A stretch of 64,000 bases of DNA from Promicromonospora sp. Populi. GTDB lineage: Bacteria; Actinomycetota; Actinomycetes; Actinomycetales; Cellulomonadaceae. Shown here piece by piece: positions 23,483 through 32,732 of the stretch; position 1 is the first letter of the stretch, and each line of letters begins with the position of its first letter. Where the stretch lies: assembly GCF_041081105.1 (NCBI RefSeq), contig NZ_CP163528.1, positions 3,348,001 through 3,412,000 on the forward strand. The letters are read 5' to 3'. The notes beneath the pieces were generated by a model. It saw only the letters and a program-made list of their open reading frames with translations. It did not search any database and was not told where the DNA came from. The translations under genes and the position numbers were made by a program.

Positions 23483-24732
23483 ACGGTGCCCACGCCGGAC
23501 AGCGCGAGCCTGGACCCGTCCAGCCAGCCGGCCACTACATCCAGCCGGCGCGACGTCGCCGCCTGCCAGTCGCGTTCCTGGACCCGGTGCGGGCCCGTGG
23601 CCAGGGAGAGCAGCACGCCGGCGACCCGCGCCGCCAGGTCGCTGCGGTCGGCGCCCCGGCCCCCAGGGGCAGCCACGAAGCCCGCCGCGTAGTCCACGGC
23701 GAGCCGGCGCATCCGGTCGGCGTACGCCGACTGCGCGGCATCGGGCGCGTGCACGAGGGACAGCACGTCGAGGTGCGCGACGAGGCACGCGAGGTCGTCG
23801 GCCCGGTGCCCCGGGCCGGCCGAGTCGACGTCGAGCAGCCCCGTGATGTGGCCGTCGGTGAGCATGATCTGCGCCTCGTACAGGTCGCCGTGCGTCGGGT
23901 CCGCGCCGGTGCCGCGCTCCGCCAGGCGCTCCTGGACGGCACCGGCCAGGTCGGTGGCGCGGCTGGCCTCCGCGGGCAGCGCCGCCCCGATCACACCGGC
24001 GTAGTGCTCGGCCGACTCGCTCCAGGCGGGCCGGCGGGGCAGGTCACGCACCTCGGCGGGCAGCCGGTCGAGCACGTTCAGCACCTCCAGCGGGGACGGG
24101 ATCCGGCCCCGGTCCCGCACGGCGGTGCGCATCTCCGTGCCGTACAGCGGGGAGAGCACGAGCAGGCCGTCGTCGGACCAGCCGAGGGGGCGGGGAACCG
24201 GGAGCCCCGCCCGCGACAGCAGCGCGTGCCGCTGGTGCAGGTCCGCGACCTTGCGCGGGCGCAGCACCTTGAGGAACACGCGGGACGACGCCGCCCTGGC
24301 CTCGATCACTGCGCGCCGGGTGGGGCGGTAGGCCCGGACCTTGAGCTCGGGGTGGGCGCGCTCCGCGGGCCCGACTCCCAGGCCGGCCAGGAGCTCCTCG
24401 ACGGCCGCCGGGTCGAACGCGCGCGGCAGGGCGGGCAGCGCAGGGTCGCCGGGGAACCGCCACACGGCGACCGTCGCGTCGCCGTCGGACAGCGTGACCA
24501 CACCCGGCTTGCGCCCGTCCCGGGCGCGGCCGACGCTCGCGCCGAGCGTCTCCGAACGGGTCACCCCGTCCCACCGCACGGTCGCGCGGTAGGCCACGGT
24601 GGTGGTGGAGCCCGGCCGGTGGTCCACCTGGCGCACGCGCCAGTCCACGAGCTGACCGCCGGCGGTCGCCACCGCGGCGTCAAGAAGGCCCGCGGCAGTG
24701 TCACCGGTCAGCAGGTCGAGGTGCGTGTTCAC
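23479..24732 (-). CDS. Aminoglycoside-phosphotransferase-fold (APH) kinase of unknown substrate
   Basis: 417 residues with the choline/aminoglycoside kinase fold in the C-terminal two thirds. The catalytic loop reads THGDLYEAQIM, with Asp as base, and the metal motif is LLDVDSAGPG. The N-terminal 150 residues are a non-kinase beta-rich region. The start chosen is GTG 24732, 8 nt after a GAGG; ATG 24759 is an alternative. Being first in an operon with a two-component system suggests a small-molecule or cell-envelope target, but nothing shows a real antibiotic-resistance role. Confidence 0.8.
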   Translation of the reverse strand: MNTHLDLLTGDTAAGLLDAAVATAGGQLVDWRVRQVDHRPGSTTTVAYRATVRWDGVTRSETLGASVGRARDGRKPGVVTLSDGDATVAVWRFPGDPALPALPRAFDPAAVEELLAGLGVGPAERAHPELKVRAYRPTRRAVIEARAASSRVFLKVLRPRKVADLHQRHALLSRAGLPVPRPLGWSDDGLLVLSPLYGTEMRTAVRDRGRIPSPLEVLNVLDRLPAEVRDLPRRPAWSESAEHYAGVIGAALPAEASRATDLAGAVQERLAERGTGADPTHGDLYEAQIMLTDGHITGLLDVDSAGPGHRADDLACLVAHLDVLSLVHAPDAAQSAYADRMRRLAVDYAAGFVAAPGGRGADRSDLAARVAGVLLSLATGPHRVQERDWQAATSRRLDVVAGWLDGSRLALSGVGTV

Positions 24733-24798
24733 CCGGCCATCCTCGCAGCCGGTACCCACCGAAGCCCTGTAACCGGGATTAGAAACCTCTCACGTCTG

Positions 24799-24865
24799 TT
24801 TGTTGTGGGCGCGATCGTTGGCCCTAAACCGGACGCATCGGCGCAAAGATCGCGCCCACAACAAA
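24799..24865. repeat. Long inverted repeat between pgi and the APH-kinase gene
   Basis: Perfect 18-bp arms (24799-24816 and 24848-24865; arm TTTGTTGTGGGCGCGATC) separated by 31 bases. It starts 5 bases after the pgi stop, so it could end pgi transcription. The wide loop and A/T-flanked arms are unlike a plain terminator and look more like a REP-type or miniature palindromic element. Confidence 0.7.
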
Positions 24866-24869
24866 GAGG

Positions 24870-26585
24870 TCAGGCGCGCAGCTCGCGGTACTTCGCGATC
24901 AGGGCCGCCGTCGACGGGTCCTGCGCTCCCAGCGCTGCCTCGTCGCCCGCGACCGCCGGAGCGATCTCCAGGGCGAGCTTCTTGCCGAGCTCCACGCCCC
25001 ACTGGTCGAACGAGTCGATGCCCCAGACGATGCCCTGCACAAACGTGATGTGCTCGTACAGCGCGACGAGCTGCCCCAGCACGGACGGGGTCAGCGCGGG
25101 GGCGAGGATCGACGTAGTGGGCCGGTTGCCGCTGAACACCTTCGCGGAGACCAGCTCCTCGGCGACGCCCTCGGCCCGCACCTCGTCGGCTGTCCTGCCG
25201 AACGCGAGCGCCTTGGTCTGCGCGAAGAAGTTCGCGAGGAACAGGCCGTGCACGTCGGCGCCCGCGGCGACGGCGCCGCCGTCGCCCACCGGGTCGGTCA
25301 GGGGGTAGGCGGGGTTGGCGACGGCGATGAAGTCCGCCGGGATGAGCCGTGTGCCCTGGTGGATGAGCTGGTAGAACGCGTGCTGCCCGTTGGTGCCCGG
25401 CTCGCCCCAGAAGACCTCGCCGGTCTCGGACGTGACGGGGGTGCCGTCCGAGCGCACGGACTTGCCGTTGGACTCCATGGTGAGCTGCTGGAGGTACGCC
25501 GGGAACCGGTGCAGCAGCTGCGTGTAGGGCAGGACGGCGTGCGTGTGCGCGTCGCGGAAGTTCACGTACCAGACGTTGAGCAGCCCCATCAGCGCGGGCA
25601 CGTTGCTCTCGAACGGCTCGGTCCGGAAGTGCTCGTCGATCGAGTGGAACCCGGCCAGCAGCTCAGCGAACGCGTCCGGCCCGATCGCCACGGCCAGCGA
25701 GGTGCCGATCGCCGAGTCGACGGAGTAGCGGCCGCCCACCCAGTCCCAGAACCCGAAGGCGTTCTCGGGGTCGATCCCGAAGGCCGCCACCTTGTCCAGG
25801 GCGGTGGACACCGCGACGAAGTGCTTCGCGACGGCGTCGGCGCGGCCCTCCTCGGAGTCCTCGATGGCACCGGCCGCGATCAGCGAGCGCCACAGCCAGT
25901 CGCGCGCGAGCCGGGCGTTGGTGAGGGTCTCCAGCGTGCCGAAGGTCTTGGACGCGACGATGAACAGGGTGGTGGTCGGGTCCAGGTCGGCGGTCTTCTG
26001 CGCGACGTCGGTGGGGTCGATGTTGGAGACGAACCGGCACTCCAGGCCGTCCTGGACGTAGGGCTCCAGGGCCTCGTACGCCATGACGGGGCCGAGGTCG
26101 GAGCCGCCGATGCCGATGTTCACGATCGTCTTCACGGGCTCGCCGGTGACGCCGGTCCACTCCCCGGAGCGCACCTTCTCGGCGAACGCGTACACCTTGC
26201 TGAGCTCGTCCTGCACGTCGGCCGTGATGTCCTGGCCGTCGACGGTCAGGGGGTCCTCGGCCGGGCGGCGCAGCGCGGTGTGCAGCACCGCGCGGTCCTC
26301 GGTGACGTTGATGTGCTCACCCGCGAACATCGCGTCGCGGCGCTCGGCGAGCCCGACCTCTTCGGCCAGGGCGAGGAGCGAGGCGAGGACCTCGTCGGTG
26401 AGCAGGTTCTTGGACAGGTCCACGTGCAGGTCAGCGGCCTGGTAGCTCAGGCGCTGGGCTCGGGCGGGGTCTTCTGCGAACCAGCCGCGCAGGTCGGGCT
26501 GGAGGTTCTTGGAGAGCTCGGTGAGCGAGCCCCAGGCGGTGGTCGTGGTGGCGTCGACAGGCAGACGGGCTGGCACTGAGGTCAT
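24870..26585 (-). CDS. pgi: Glucose-6-phosphate isomerase
   Basis: 571 residues, within the usual range for bacterial Pgi, which interconverts glucose 6-phosphate and fructose 6-phosphate in glycolysis. Diagnostic stretches are [19 protein letters not shown] (sugar-phosphate site), the family signature [18 protein letters not shown], the glutamate region [20 protein letters not shown] and the C-terminal [14 protein letters not shown] with the catalytic lysine. The ATG start overlaps the cutC stop (ATGA), so the two are translationally coupled. Confidence 0.97.
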   Translation of the reverse strand: MTSVPARLPVDATTTTAWGSLTELSKNLQPDLRGWFAEDPARAQRLSYQAADLHVDLSKNLLTDEVLASLLALAEEVGLAERRDAMFAGEHINVTEDRAVLHTALRRPAEDPLTVDGQDITADVQDELSKVYAFAEKVRSGEWTGVTGEPVKTIVNIGIGGSDLGPVMAYEALEPYVQDGLECRFVSNIDPTDVAQKTADLDPTTTLFIVASKTFGTLETLTNARLARDWLWRSLIAAGAIEDSEEGRADAVAKHFVAVSTALDKVAAFGIDPENAFGFWDWVGGRYSVDSAIGTSLAVAIGPDAFAELLAGFHSIDEHFRTEPFESNVPALMGLLNVWYVNFRDAHTHAVLPYTQLLHRFPAYLQQLTMESNGKSVRSDGTPVTSETGEVFWGEPGTNGQHAFYQLIHQGTRLIPADFIAVANPAYPLTDPVGDGGAVAAGADVHGLFLANFFAQTKALAFGRTADEVRAEGVAEELVSAKVFSGNRPTTSILAPALTPSVLGQLVALYEHITFVQGIVWGIDSFDQWGVELGKKLALEIAPAVAGDEAALGAQDPSTAALIAKYRELRA

Positions 26586-27346
26586 GAGACAACCGTAGTG
26601 CGGAGCGCCTCCGCCGCAGCCTTTGCCAGTGTCTGATCGGTCACCTCGTAGCCGGCACCGTCGCCGCCGCCGGGCCCGCCGGCGTCGGCCACCGTGCGCT
26701 TGGCGGAGAGGTGGACGGCGTCCACACCCACGCTCACCAGGGCCGGGATGTCCGCGGCCGTGATGCCGCCCCCCGCCATGATCTCGATGCCCAGCTCTGC
26801 GCTGCGCTCGACGAGGGCGGCAAGGCGGTCCAGGCCCTCGGCCGCTCGGGCCGCGCCGCCGGAGGTGAGCACGCGGGCGACACCCAGCTCGGCCAGCGTG
26901 TCGAGGGCGGCGATCGGGTCGGCGACGACGTCGAGCGCCCGGTGGAACGTGACCTCGGCGGTGTCGGCGGCCTCCACCAGGTCGCGCATCCGCGCCTCGT
27001 CCACCCGGCCGGACTGCGTCAGCGCGCCCAGCACCACGCCGTCGGCCCCGGCGTCGACCAGGAGGGAGATCTCGCGGAGCATCAGGTCGTGCTCGGCGGA
27101 CGTGTACACGAACCCGCCGGGCCGGGGCCGCACCAGGACGTGCACCTCCAGGATCGGCGCGCTGTCCGACGTCGGAACTACCGCCGCGGCCTCGACCACC
27201 GCCTCGACGAGCGCGGCGCTCGGCGTGATACCGCCGGTGGCGCCGAGCGCGGAGCAGAGCTCGACGCGTCGGGCACCGACATCGGCAGCGATCACCGCCC
27301 CGGCCGGGTCCTGGACAGCGAGCTCGAGAGCGACACGTTGGGGCAC
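26582..27346 (-). CDS. cutC: CutC family protein (copper homeostasis/TIM-barrel)
   Basis: 254 residues, a TIM barrel with the CutC patterns [35 protein letters not shown] and [18 protein letters not shown], and [13 protein letters not shown]. The family name comes from copper sensitivity in E. coli, but a direct copper role is disputed. The start is GTG 27346: TACGCT lies 7 nt before it and no ribosome site is visible, so a leaderless message is likely. It is upstream of and overlaps pgi. Confidence 0.9.
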   Translation of the reverse strand: MPQRVALELAVQDPAGAVIAADVGARRVELCSALGATGGITPSAALVEAVVEAAAVVPTSDSAPILEVHVLVRPRPGGFVYTSAEHDLMLREISLLVDAGADGVVLGALTQSGRVDEARMRDLVEAADTAEVTFHRALDVVADPIAALDTLAELGVARVLTSGGAARAAEGLDRLAALVERSAELGIEIMAGGGITAADIPALVSVGVDAVHLSAKRTVADAGGPGGGDGAGYEVTDQTLAKAAAEALRTTVVS

Positions 27347-27454
27347 GTGCGCCAGCGTAGTCGGGTGTAGGGCCGCGTTCGCCCGCCGAGTCGCCGGCCG
27401 GGTCTCGCCGCGTCGCCCGCCATGGGCGCGGCCGAGTCGGTAGGGTCCCATGGC

Positions 27455-28636
27455 ATGGCCATCGATCCCAGTGCGATCCTCCAGGGTCGCGCCCCAGGGC
27501 GTGCCCCGATCGGAGTCATCCTCGGGATCGTCTTCGCGTCCGTCTGCCTGCTCGTCATCCTGGCGTTCGACGCCGTGACGGGCGGCGCGTCGTTCATCGT
27601 CGGGCTGCTGCTCGCGGTGCTGCCGGTCGCCGTCTGGCTGCCGCTGGTGCTCGCGCTGGACCGCCTGGAGCCGGAGCCGGTGAACGCCCTGGTCTTCGCG
27701 TTCCTGTGGGGTGCGGGCGTGGCGGCGCTGTTCGCGAGCATCCTGAACACGCTGGGGCTGTCGCTGCTCACCGAGACCGAGCTCACGGGCGATGAGGAGG
27801 GCTGGTACCTCGTCGCGACGTTCGTAGCGCCAGTGGTCGAGGAGCTGCTCAAGGGCGCCGTCCTCTTCGGCATGCTGTGGTGGCGGCGGCAGGAGCTGAA
27901 CGGCCCCACCGACGGCGTCATCTACGCCGCGATGGTGGGCCTCGGCTTCGCCGCGACGGAGAACATCCAGTACTTCATCGACGCCCAGGAGTCGGACCAG
28001 CTCGGGTACGTGTTCGTGCTGCGGGCCATCGTCTCGCCGCTGCTGCACCCGCTGTGCACGGCGATGACGGGCATCGGCGTCGCGGTGGCGGCCCTGGCCG
28101 GGCCCGGCCGGCTGCGGCGCACGGCGCCCGTCTACGGGCTGTTCGGCGCGATCGGCCTGCACAGCCTGTGGAACGGCTCCACCAAGTTCGGCACCGTCGG
28201 GCTCGCTGGCGCATACCTCGTGGGCTTTGTGGTGCTCATCGGGCTCATCGTGATCCTGGCCCGGGACCGCCGTCGGATCGTCCAGCTCATCGACCACTAC
28301 CTGCCCCTGTACGGGCCGGTGGGCATCGTGACGACCGACGACCTGCGCATGCTCTCCACCCTGCCCGGGCGCCGGGCGGCCCGGCACTGGGCGCGATCCG
28401 CGGGCGGCCGGGGGGCCGAGCGGGCCATGACCGACTACCAGCAGGCCGCGACCGAGCTTGCCCTGCTGCACCAGCGGGCCGGCGCCCAGCGCGACCTGGA
28501 CCCGCACGGCCTGGAGCAGCAGCGGCAGTACCTGGTGTGGCTCATGCAGCAGGCACGCGCCACGTTCCTCGCACGGCAGCCCCGGCCGCCGGCCTCCCCC
28601 TGGGGCACCACGGGCTTCGGCCAGGCAGGCCGTTGA
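27455..28636 (+). CDS. PrsW-family intramembrane metalloprotease
   Basis: 393 residues with about eight membrane helices. The glutamic-type/CPBP-like protease motifs are present: [10 protein letters not shown] (EExxK), [15 protein letters not shown] and LHSLWNG, whose Glu and His residues would form the active site in the membrane. PrsW in Bacillus cleaves anti-sigma factors, but no sigma or anti-sigma gene is nearby. A soluble C-terminal tail of about 100 residues follows the last helix. The start is ATG 27455; TAGGGT ends 8 nt before it, and the nearby ATG 27450 is out of frame. Confidence 0.9.
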   Translation: MAIDPSAILQGRAPGRAPIGVILGIVFASVCLLVILAFDAVTGGASFIVGLLLAVLPVAVWLPLVLALDRLEPEPVNALVFAFLWGAGVAALFASILNTLGLSLLTETELTGDEEGWYLVATFVAPVVEELLKGAVLFGMLWWRRQELNGPTDGVIYAAMVGLGFAATENIQYFIDAQESDQLGYVFVLRAIVSPLLHPLCTAMTGIGVAVAALAGPGRLRRTAPVYGLFGAIGLHSLWNGSTKFGTVGLAGAYLVGFVVLIGLIVILARDRRRIVQLIDHYLPLYGPVGIVTTDDLRMLSTLPGRRAARHWARSAGGRGAERAMTDYQQAATELALLHQRAGAQRDLDPHGLEQQRQYLVWLMQQARATFLARQPRPPASPWGTTGFGQAGR

Positions 28637-28641
28637 TCTAG

Positions 28642-29787
28642 TCAGCGGGTGGCGACCAGGTCCACGATCAGGGCGCGGAGCAGGGCGGTGCGGTCGGCGA
28701 TCCGGTCGACGAGCACGTGCTCGTCGTCCGCGTGCGCGCCACCGCCCACGGCGCCGAGCCCGTCCAGCGTGGGGGTACCGACGCCCGCGGTGAAGTTGCC
28801 GTCGGACGCCCCGCCCACGGCAGCGCCGATCAGCGCAGGCAGCCCGGAAGCTTCGGCGATCCGGGAGGCCCGCGCGAACAGGTCGGCCGACAGCGCGGGC
28901 TCCAGCGGCGGCCGGTTGATCCCGCCCTCGATCTCGAACGTTCCACCGGGCAGCACGGGGGTCAGCGCGCGCACCGCGGCGTCGACCCGCTCCTGCTCCG
29001 CGACGGTCCGCGCGCGGACGTCCACCGCGAACCATGCCTCGGCCGGGACGGTGTTGCGCGTGGTGCCGGCGGCGGCGACCGTCGGCACCACCGTGGTCCC
29101 GAGCTCCGGGTCGCCCAGGGCGGCGACCGCGAGCACCTGGTGCGCCAGCTCGACCAGGGCGTTCACACCCTTCTCGGGTTCCAGGCCGGCGTGCGCGGCC
29201 CGGCCCTTGATCAGCACGCGGTAGATGGAGGTGCCCTTGCGCTCCAGCTTCAGCGCGCCGCCGTCGGCGGAGGCCTCCAGCACAAACGCGGCGTCCGCCC
29301 CGCGCGCCTCGTCCTCGATGAGAGCCCGGGACGACGGCGAGCCGACCTCCTCGTCCCCCGTCACCAGGAGGGTGACCCCGGTCCGGTCGTCGAGGGACGC
29401 GAGCACGTGCAGCGCCATGGCCAGACCGGTCTTCATGTCGAAGCTGCCGGGACCCCGCAGCACGCCGTCGTGGATGCCGAACGGATGTGTCTCCAGCGAG
29501 CCGAGCGGCCACACGGTGTCATGGTGCGCCAGCACCAGCACGCGCGTGGGGCCGCCGAGCCGCCACCGCAGGTGGATCCCGAGCCGCTCGGGCTCGACGC
29601 CCAGGTGTGCGGAGCCGAGCCGGGCCACCAGCTCGACCGACCGGGCCAGGGCATCCGGGTCCGACGACGGAGACTCGCACTCGACGAGCGTCCGCAGGTC
29701 GGCGATCAGCGCGTTGACGTCGAGTGGTGCGTCGGCGTCGAGCCGTGCGTCGGTGGCGGGCAGAGCGGGAGTCTCGTCGAAGGCCAT
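28642..29787 (-). CDS. M20 family metallopeptidase (carboxypeptidase G2/ArgE-like)
   Basis: 381 residues. The zinc-binding and catalytic series reads VLAHHDTVWPLGS, GPGSFDMKTG and VTGDEEVGS, with a bacterial exopeptidase dimerisation domain between (LERKGTSIYRVLIKGRAAHA). It likely removes C-terminal Glu or similar residues from peptides or folates in the cytoplasm. The start is ATG 29787 with TACCGT 6 nt before it and no ribosome site. It ends 5 bp from the convergent PrsW gene. Confidence 0.93.
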   Translation of the reverse strand: MAFDETPALPATDARLDADAPLDVNALIADLRTLVECESPSSDPDALARSVELVARLGSAHLGVEPERLGIHLRWRLGGPTRVLVLAHHDTVWPLGSLETHPFGIHDGVLRGPGSFDMKTGLAMALHVLASLDDRTGVTLLVTGDEEVGSPSSRALIEDEARGADAAFVLEASADGGALKLERKGTSIYRVLIKGRAAHAGLEPEKGVNALVELAHQVLAVAALGDPELGTTVVPTVAAAGTTRNTVPAEAWFAVDVRARTVAEQERVDAAVRALTPVLPGGTFEIEGGINRPPLEPALSADLFARASRIAEASGLPALIGAAVGGASDGNFTAGVGTPTLDGLGAVGGGAHADDEHVLVDRIADRTALLRALIVDLVATR

Positions 29788-29830
29788 GGGGGCACGGTAT
29801 CCGTCCGTCCCTGAGGCACGGCGCCGACGG

Positions 29831-30184
29831 TCAGAGCACGAGCAGCTGCAGCGTGAACGCCGCCGCCGAGACCAGCATCAGCACGCCGGTCGGCACCAGG
29901 CCCGCCCAGTCCTTCACACGCAGGTGCGTGATCATGGCGCCGAGGAAGTACAGGACGAAGCACCCGGTCGCCGCGATTCCGATCGGCGCCCACCAGATCC
30001 CGGCGAGGGTGCCGGCCGCTCCCGCGATGAGCAGGGCACCGAGCACCGGCACCAGCCGCTCGGGCACACCGAGGTGGGTGTTCATCTGCTGGGGCATCTC
30101 CGAGCCGGGCCGCACCTTGTTGTAGCCGCTGCCGGCGGTGGCGAGGGCAAGCAGGGCAGAGACGATGACATGAGCGACGAACAC
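29831..30184 (-). CDS. DoxX-like membrane protein
   Basis: 117 residues with four hydrophobic helices and the start SALLALATAGSGYNKVRPGS, as in DoxX-like small membrane proteins. The gene begins at GTG 30184 behind a GGAGGACCC ribosome site. A HxlR-type regulator is encoded divergently 126 bp away, an arrangement common for DoxX/oxidoreductase genes induced by electrophiles, so that regulator very likely controls it. Confidence 0.8.
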   Translation of the reverse strand: MFVAHVIVSALLALATAGSGYNKVRPGSEMPQQMNTHLGVPERLVPVLGALLIAGAAGTLAGIWWAPIGIAATGCFVLYFLGAMITHLRVKDWAGLVPTGVLMLVSAAAFTLQLLVL

Positions 30185-30294
30185 GGGTCCTCCGAGGACG
30201 ATGGCCGGGCCTGGCCGGCGAGAAGAGCGCGCCCTGATCGGGCACGCTCTGAATGGTCCGGGACCCGCGAGGGCTTGCCAAGGACGGGGTTAGC

Positions 30295-30317
30295 AACTCA
30301 CTATTAGTAAGTGACTT
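30295..30317. promoter_or_regulatory. HxlR operator overlapping the regulator start codon
   Basis: AACTCACT, ATTAGTA, AGTGACTT: an imperfect AT-rich palindrome between divergent genes, covering the -10-like CACTAT (30299-30304) and the GTG start at 30311. Binding here would repress both hxlR and the DoxX gene. Confidence 0.55.
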
Positions 30318-30691
30318 CCCAGACGACGAGGCCCTTGGCCCGCACCCCCGAGAACCCCGTGAGCGAGGGCGACTGCCAGCTCTTCCAGCGCACCGTCGAG
30401 CTCACCGGCCGCCGCTGGTCAGGCGCCATCCTGTGGGCCGCGGTCGCGGGTGCTCGGCGCTTCGTCGAGTACCGCCGCTTCGTCGCGGGAATCTCCGACC
30501 GGCTGCTGACCCAGCGGCTGCGCGAGCTCGAACAGCAGGGGTTCATCACGCGCGAGGTGGTACCGACCATGCCCGTGCAGATCCTGTACACACCGACCGA
30601 GGCGGGGGCCGAGCTGATCGCCGCCATGCAGCCCCTGGGCGAGTGGGGGGCCAAGCACCGGGACGTCCTGGAGCGGATCGAGCCGGAGTAG
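30311..30691 (+). CDS. HxlR-family transcriptional regulator
   Basis: 126 residues, a winged-helix protein of the HxlR class. It has the conserved Cys at residue 22 in GDCQLFQRTVELTGRRWSG, the recognition region GISDRLLTQRLRELEQQGF and the wing TPTEAGAEL. HxlR proteins respond to aldehydes, quinones or disulphide stress, often through that cysteine. The start is GTG 30311 with CACTAT 6 nt before it, again the leaderless pattern, and with the operator over the start. Confidence 0.92.
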   Translation: MTSQTTRPLARTPENPVSEGDCQLFQRTVELTGRRWSGAILWAAVAGARRFVEYRRFVAGISDRLLTQRLRELEQQGFITREVVPTMPVQILYTPTEAGAELIAAMQPLGEWGAKHRDVLERIEPE

Positions 30692-30697
30692 GACACA

Positions 30698-30745
30698 GGG
30701 GTCTCGACAGGCCCGACCACCGCCGGCCGAACCTGTCGAGACCCC
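30698..30745. repeat. REP-like hairpin between convergent genes
   Basis: 14-bp arms, GGGGTCTCGACAGG and its complement, around a 20-base centre. The GTCTCGACAGG arm resembles intergenic palindromes dispersed in many actinobacterial genomes. It can act as a bidirectional terminator for the HxlR and CocE-like genes. Confidence 0.6.
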
Positions 30746-30750
30746 GCACG

Positions 30751-32592
30751 TCAGAGCTCGAGGTCGAAGCTCCCCGCGCCAACTCCGGTCAACGTGGTCG
30801 TGTTCGCGGTGAGGTACCGGGCCAGGTACGGCGCCGGCTCACCCTGGGTGGCGACGTCGGCGGCCGGGTCCTGCAGGTCGAGCAACAATCGCGCGCCCGT
30901 CACGGTCACGGTGTTGCCGGACGGTTCGTCCAACCAGCCGCTGGGCGTGATGGTCCCGACCTGCACACCGAGCTGGTGCCCGGCCACGAGCGTCCAGTCG
31001 GTCGACTTCAGGTCGAGCTCCAGCCGCCCGGCCCGCTCGATGAGCGCCACGTTCTCGTCGAACAGGGTCGCCCTGCCGCCCGGACCGATGTCCCAGAGCC
31101 GCACCAGCACGTTTCCGGCCGCGCCGGCGGTGAGCTCCACCGACGGGGTCCCGGTGATCCGCACGTCCGCGGCAACCGGCGTCGAGTACGTCAGGTACGA
31201 CGTCGCGGCTATCCGGAGCGACCCGTTCCGCTCGGGCAACAGCTCGGGCAGCTGCCCTGGCAATTGCTCAGGGAGGGCCGGGGCGTTCTCCATGTCCCAG
31301 CCGCCCACCTGCGCCGTCGTCAGCCCGGAAGCCGAACCGGAACCCGACCCGGAAACCGAGGTACGGCCGTTGTCCAGGTAGGAGCCGCTGTCCAGGGTGG
31401 CCACAACGGGGCTGGCGACCTCGGGCCACGTGTCCTGCGCACGCCATGCGCCGGTGTTGTCCTGGATCGCGTACGCCGGGTCCTCGACGCCGGGCTCGAT
31501 GCCCTTGAGGAACTCGTCGTAGAACCGCAGCATCTCGTCGTAGAAGCCCGCGCGGCCCATGGCGAGCCGCCCGTCGGGGACGGTGTCGCCGCCCCGCACG
31601 TGGTCCCACGGGCCGAGCCAGCCGCGCTCCACGCCCGTGTGGTTGTCGAGGTAGACCTGCATGTCCTCGGGCTTCGTGTTGGGCTCGATGAAGCCCTGGG
31701 TCACGAAGAGCGGAGTGTCGGTGCCGGCCGCGTCGTCGGCCAGGTTGCGGGCGTCCCAGTACGCCGAGGCGAGGTCCGGCTCGTCGGGGTCCGAGAGATT
31801 GTTCGAGAGGCACTCCGGGTGCGCGCGCTCGTAGCGGGCATTCGCGGCGTAGTGCGCGTCGTCGCCCGCCATGGGCGCCATCGTCGCTATGCCGTTGTAC
31901 GCGTTGGGTGTCCCGGTCACGTTGGGCCGCGCCACCTCGTTGCTCCACAGGTAGTTGTACATGTTCCACACCGGCTCCTGGGCCACCACCGCCTTGAGCG
32001 GCTCCAGGCCCAGGTTGTTGCCGGCCAGCCCGGTGACGGCGTCGTACGACTTGCCGTACATGCCCACGTCGCCCGTGGACCACGGCTGGCTCGCCGACCA
32101 CTCGATCGCGGCGGCGATGTCGGCCTGCTCGCCGGGCCCGACCCAGTCGAGGCACCCGGTGCTGCCGCCGAAACCACGGTTGTCGACCATGACAAACGTG
32201 TACTCGTTGGCCATCAGGTCGGCGCCGTTGATGAAGTCCTGGAACCGCGCCGACGGGCCCACGATGGCCCAGCCCTCCGAGCCGGTCTGCCCGGCGTGCG
32301 CGAAGTAGGGCCCGACCGACAGGATCACCGGCGTCTGCGCATCCGGGGCCAGATGAGCGGGTCGCAGGATGTCGGCGTGCAGCTCCGCGCCGCCCGCCGA
32401 CGGGAAGTACGCCTCGGTCCACGCGGCGCCCTCGGGCACCCGCTCGTTCTCCTCGTGGGTGATCGGATCGGCAGCGGCCAGATCTACGGCGGCCTGCCCG
32501 GCGACGGCGGACATACCACCCGTCGCCAGCGTGAGCGTGGCCACTGTGGCGACCATTGGCACCGTTCTGCGAAGTCTCGTCCCGAGTCTCAT
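30751..32592 (-). CDS. Secreted CocE/NonD-family hydrolase (X-Pro dipeptidyl-peptidase-like)
   Basis: 613 residues. A signal peptide (RRTVPMVATVATLTLATGG) precedes an alpha/beta-hydrolase domain with the nucleophile Ser in GMYGKSYDAVTG and FVMVDNRGFGGSTG before it. WDHVRGGD carries the probable catalytic His. A C-terminal jelly-roll domain (DVRITGTPSVELTAGA) is typical of the X-Pro dipeptidyl-peptidase and cocaine-esterase fold. It probably acts outside the cell on peptides or esters. The start is ATG 32592 with GGGAGGGCG upstream. Not part of a visible operon; 32593-32732 holds only its upstream region. Confidence 0.9.
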   Translation of the reverse strand: MRLGTRLRRTVPMVATVATLTLATGGMSAVAGQAAVDLAAADPITHEENERVPEGAAWTEAYFPSAGGAELHADILRPAHLAPDAQTPVILSVGPYFAHAGQTGSEGWAIVGPSARFQDFINGADLMANEYTFVMVDNRGFGGSTGCLDWVGPGEQADIAAAIEWSASQPWSTGDVGMYGKSYDAVTGLAGNNLGLEPLKAVVAQEPVWNMYNYLWSNEVARPNVTGTPNAYNGIATMAPMAGDDAHYAANARYERAHPECLSNNLSDPDEPDLASAYWDARNLADDAAGTDTPLFVTQGFIEPNTKPEDMQVYLDNHTGVERGWLGPWDHVRGGDTVPDGRLAMGRAGFYDEMLRFYDEFLKGIEPGVEDPAYAIQDNTGAWRAQDTWPEVASPVVATLDSGSYLDNGRTSVSGSGSGSASGLTTAQVGGWDMENAPALPEQLPGQLPELLPERNGSLRIAATSYLTYSTPVAADVRITGTPSVELTAGAAGNVLVRLWDIGPGGRATLFDENVALIERAGRLELDLKSTDWTLVAGHQLGVQVGTITPSGWLDEPSGNTVTVTGARLLLDLQDPAADVATQGEPAPYLARYLTANTTTLTGVGAGSFDLEL

Positions 32593-32732
32593 CGAAGCGC
32601 CCTCCCAGGGTGAAAGCCGGTCAGATTTGTCCGGTTCACCCGAGAGGGTAGGGATTATTTACCCACAATGCACGTATTTGCCCAAGATTTGACGCAGACG
32701 TAACAATTCGCCAGCCGGGGCCATGCCCACAG

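Noticed and set aside
23479..24732. Antibiotic resistance gene
   Set aside because: The APH fold alone does not show resistance; the sequence lacks close similarity to known aminoglycoside kinases that I can recognise, and the context is regulatory.
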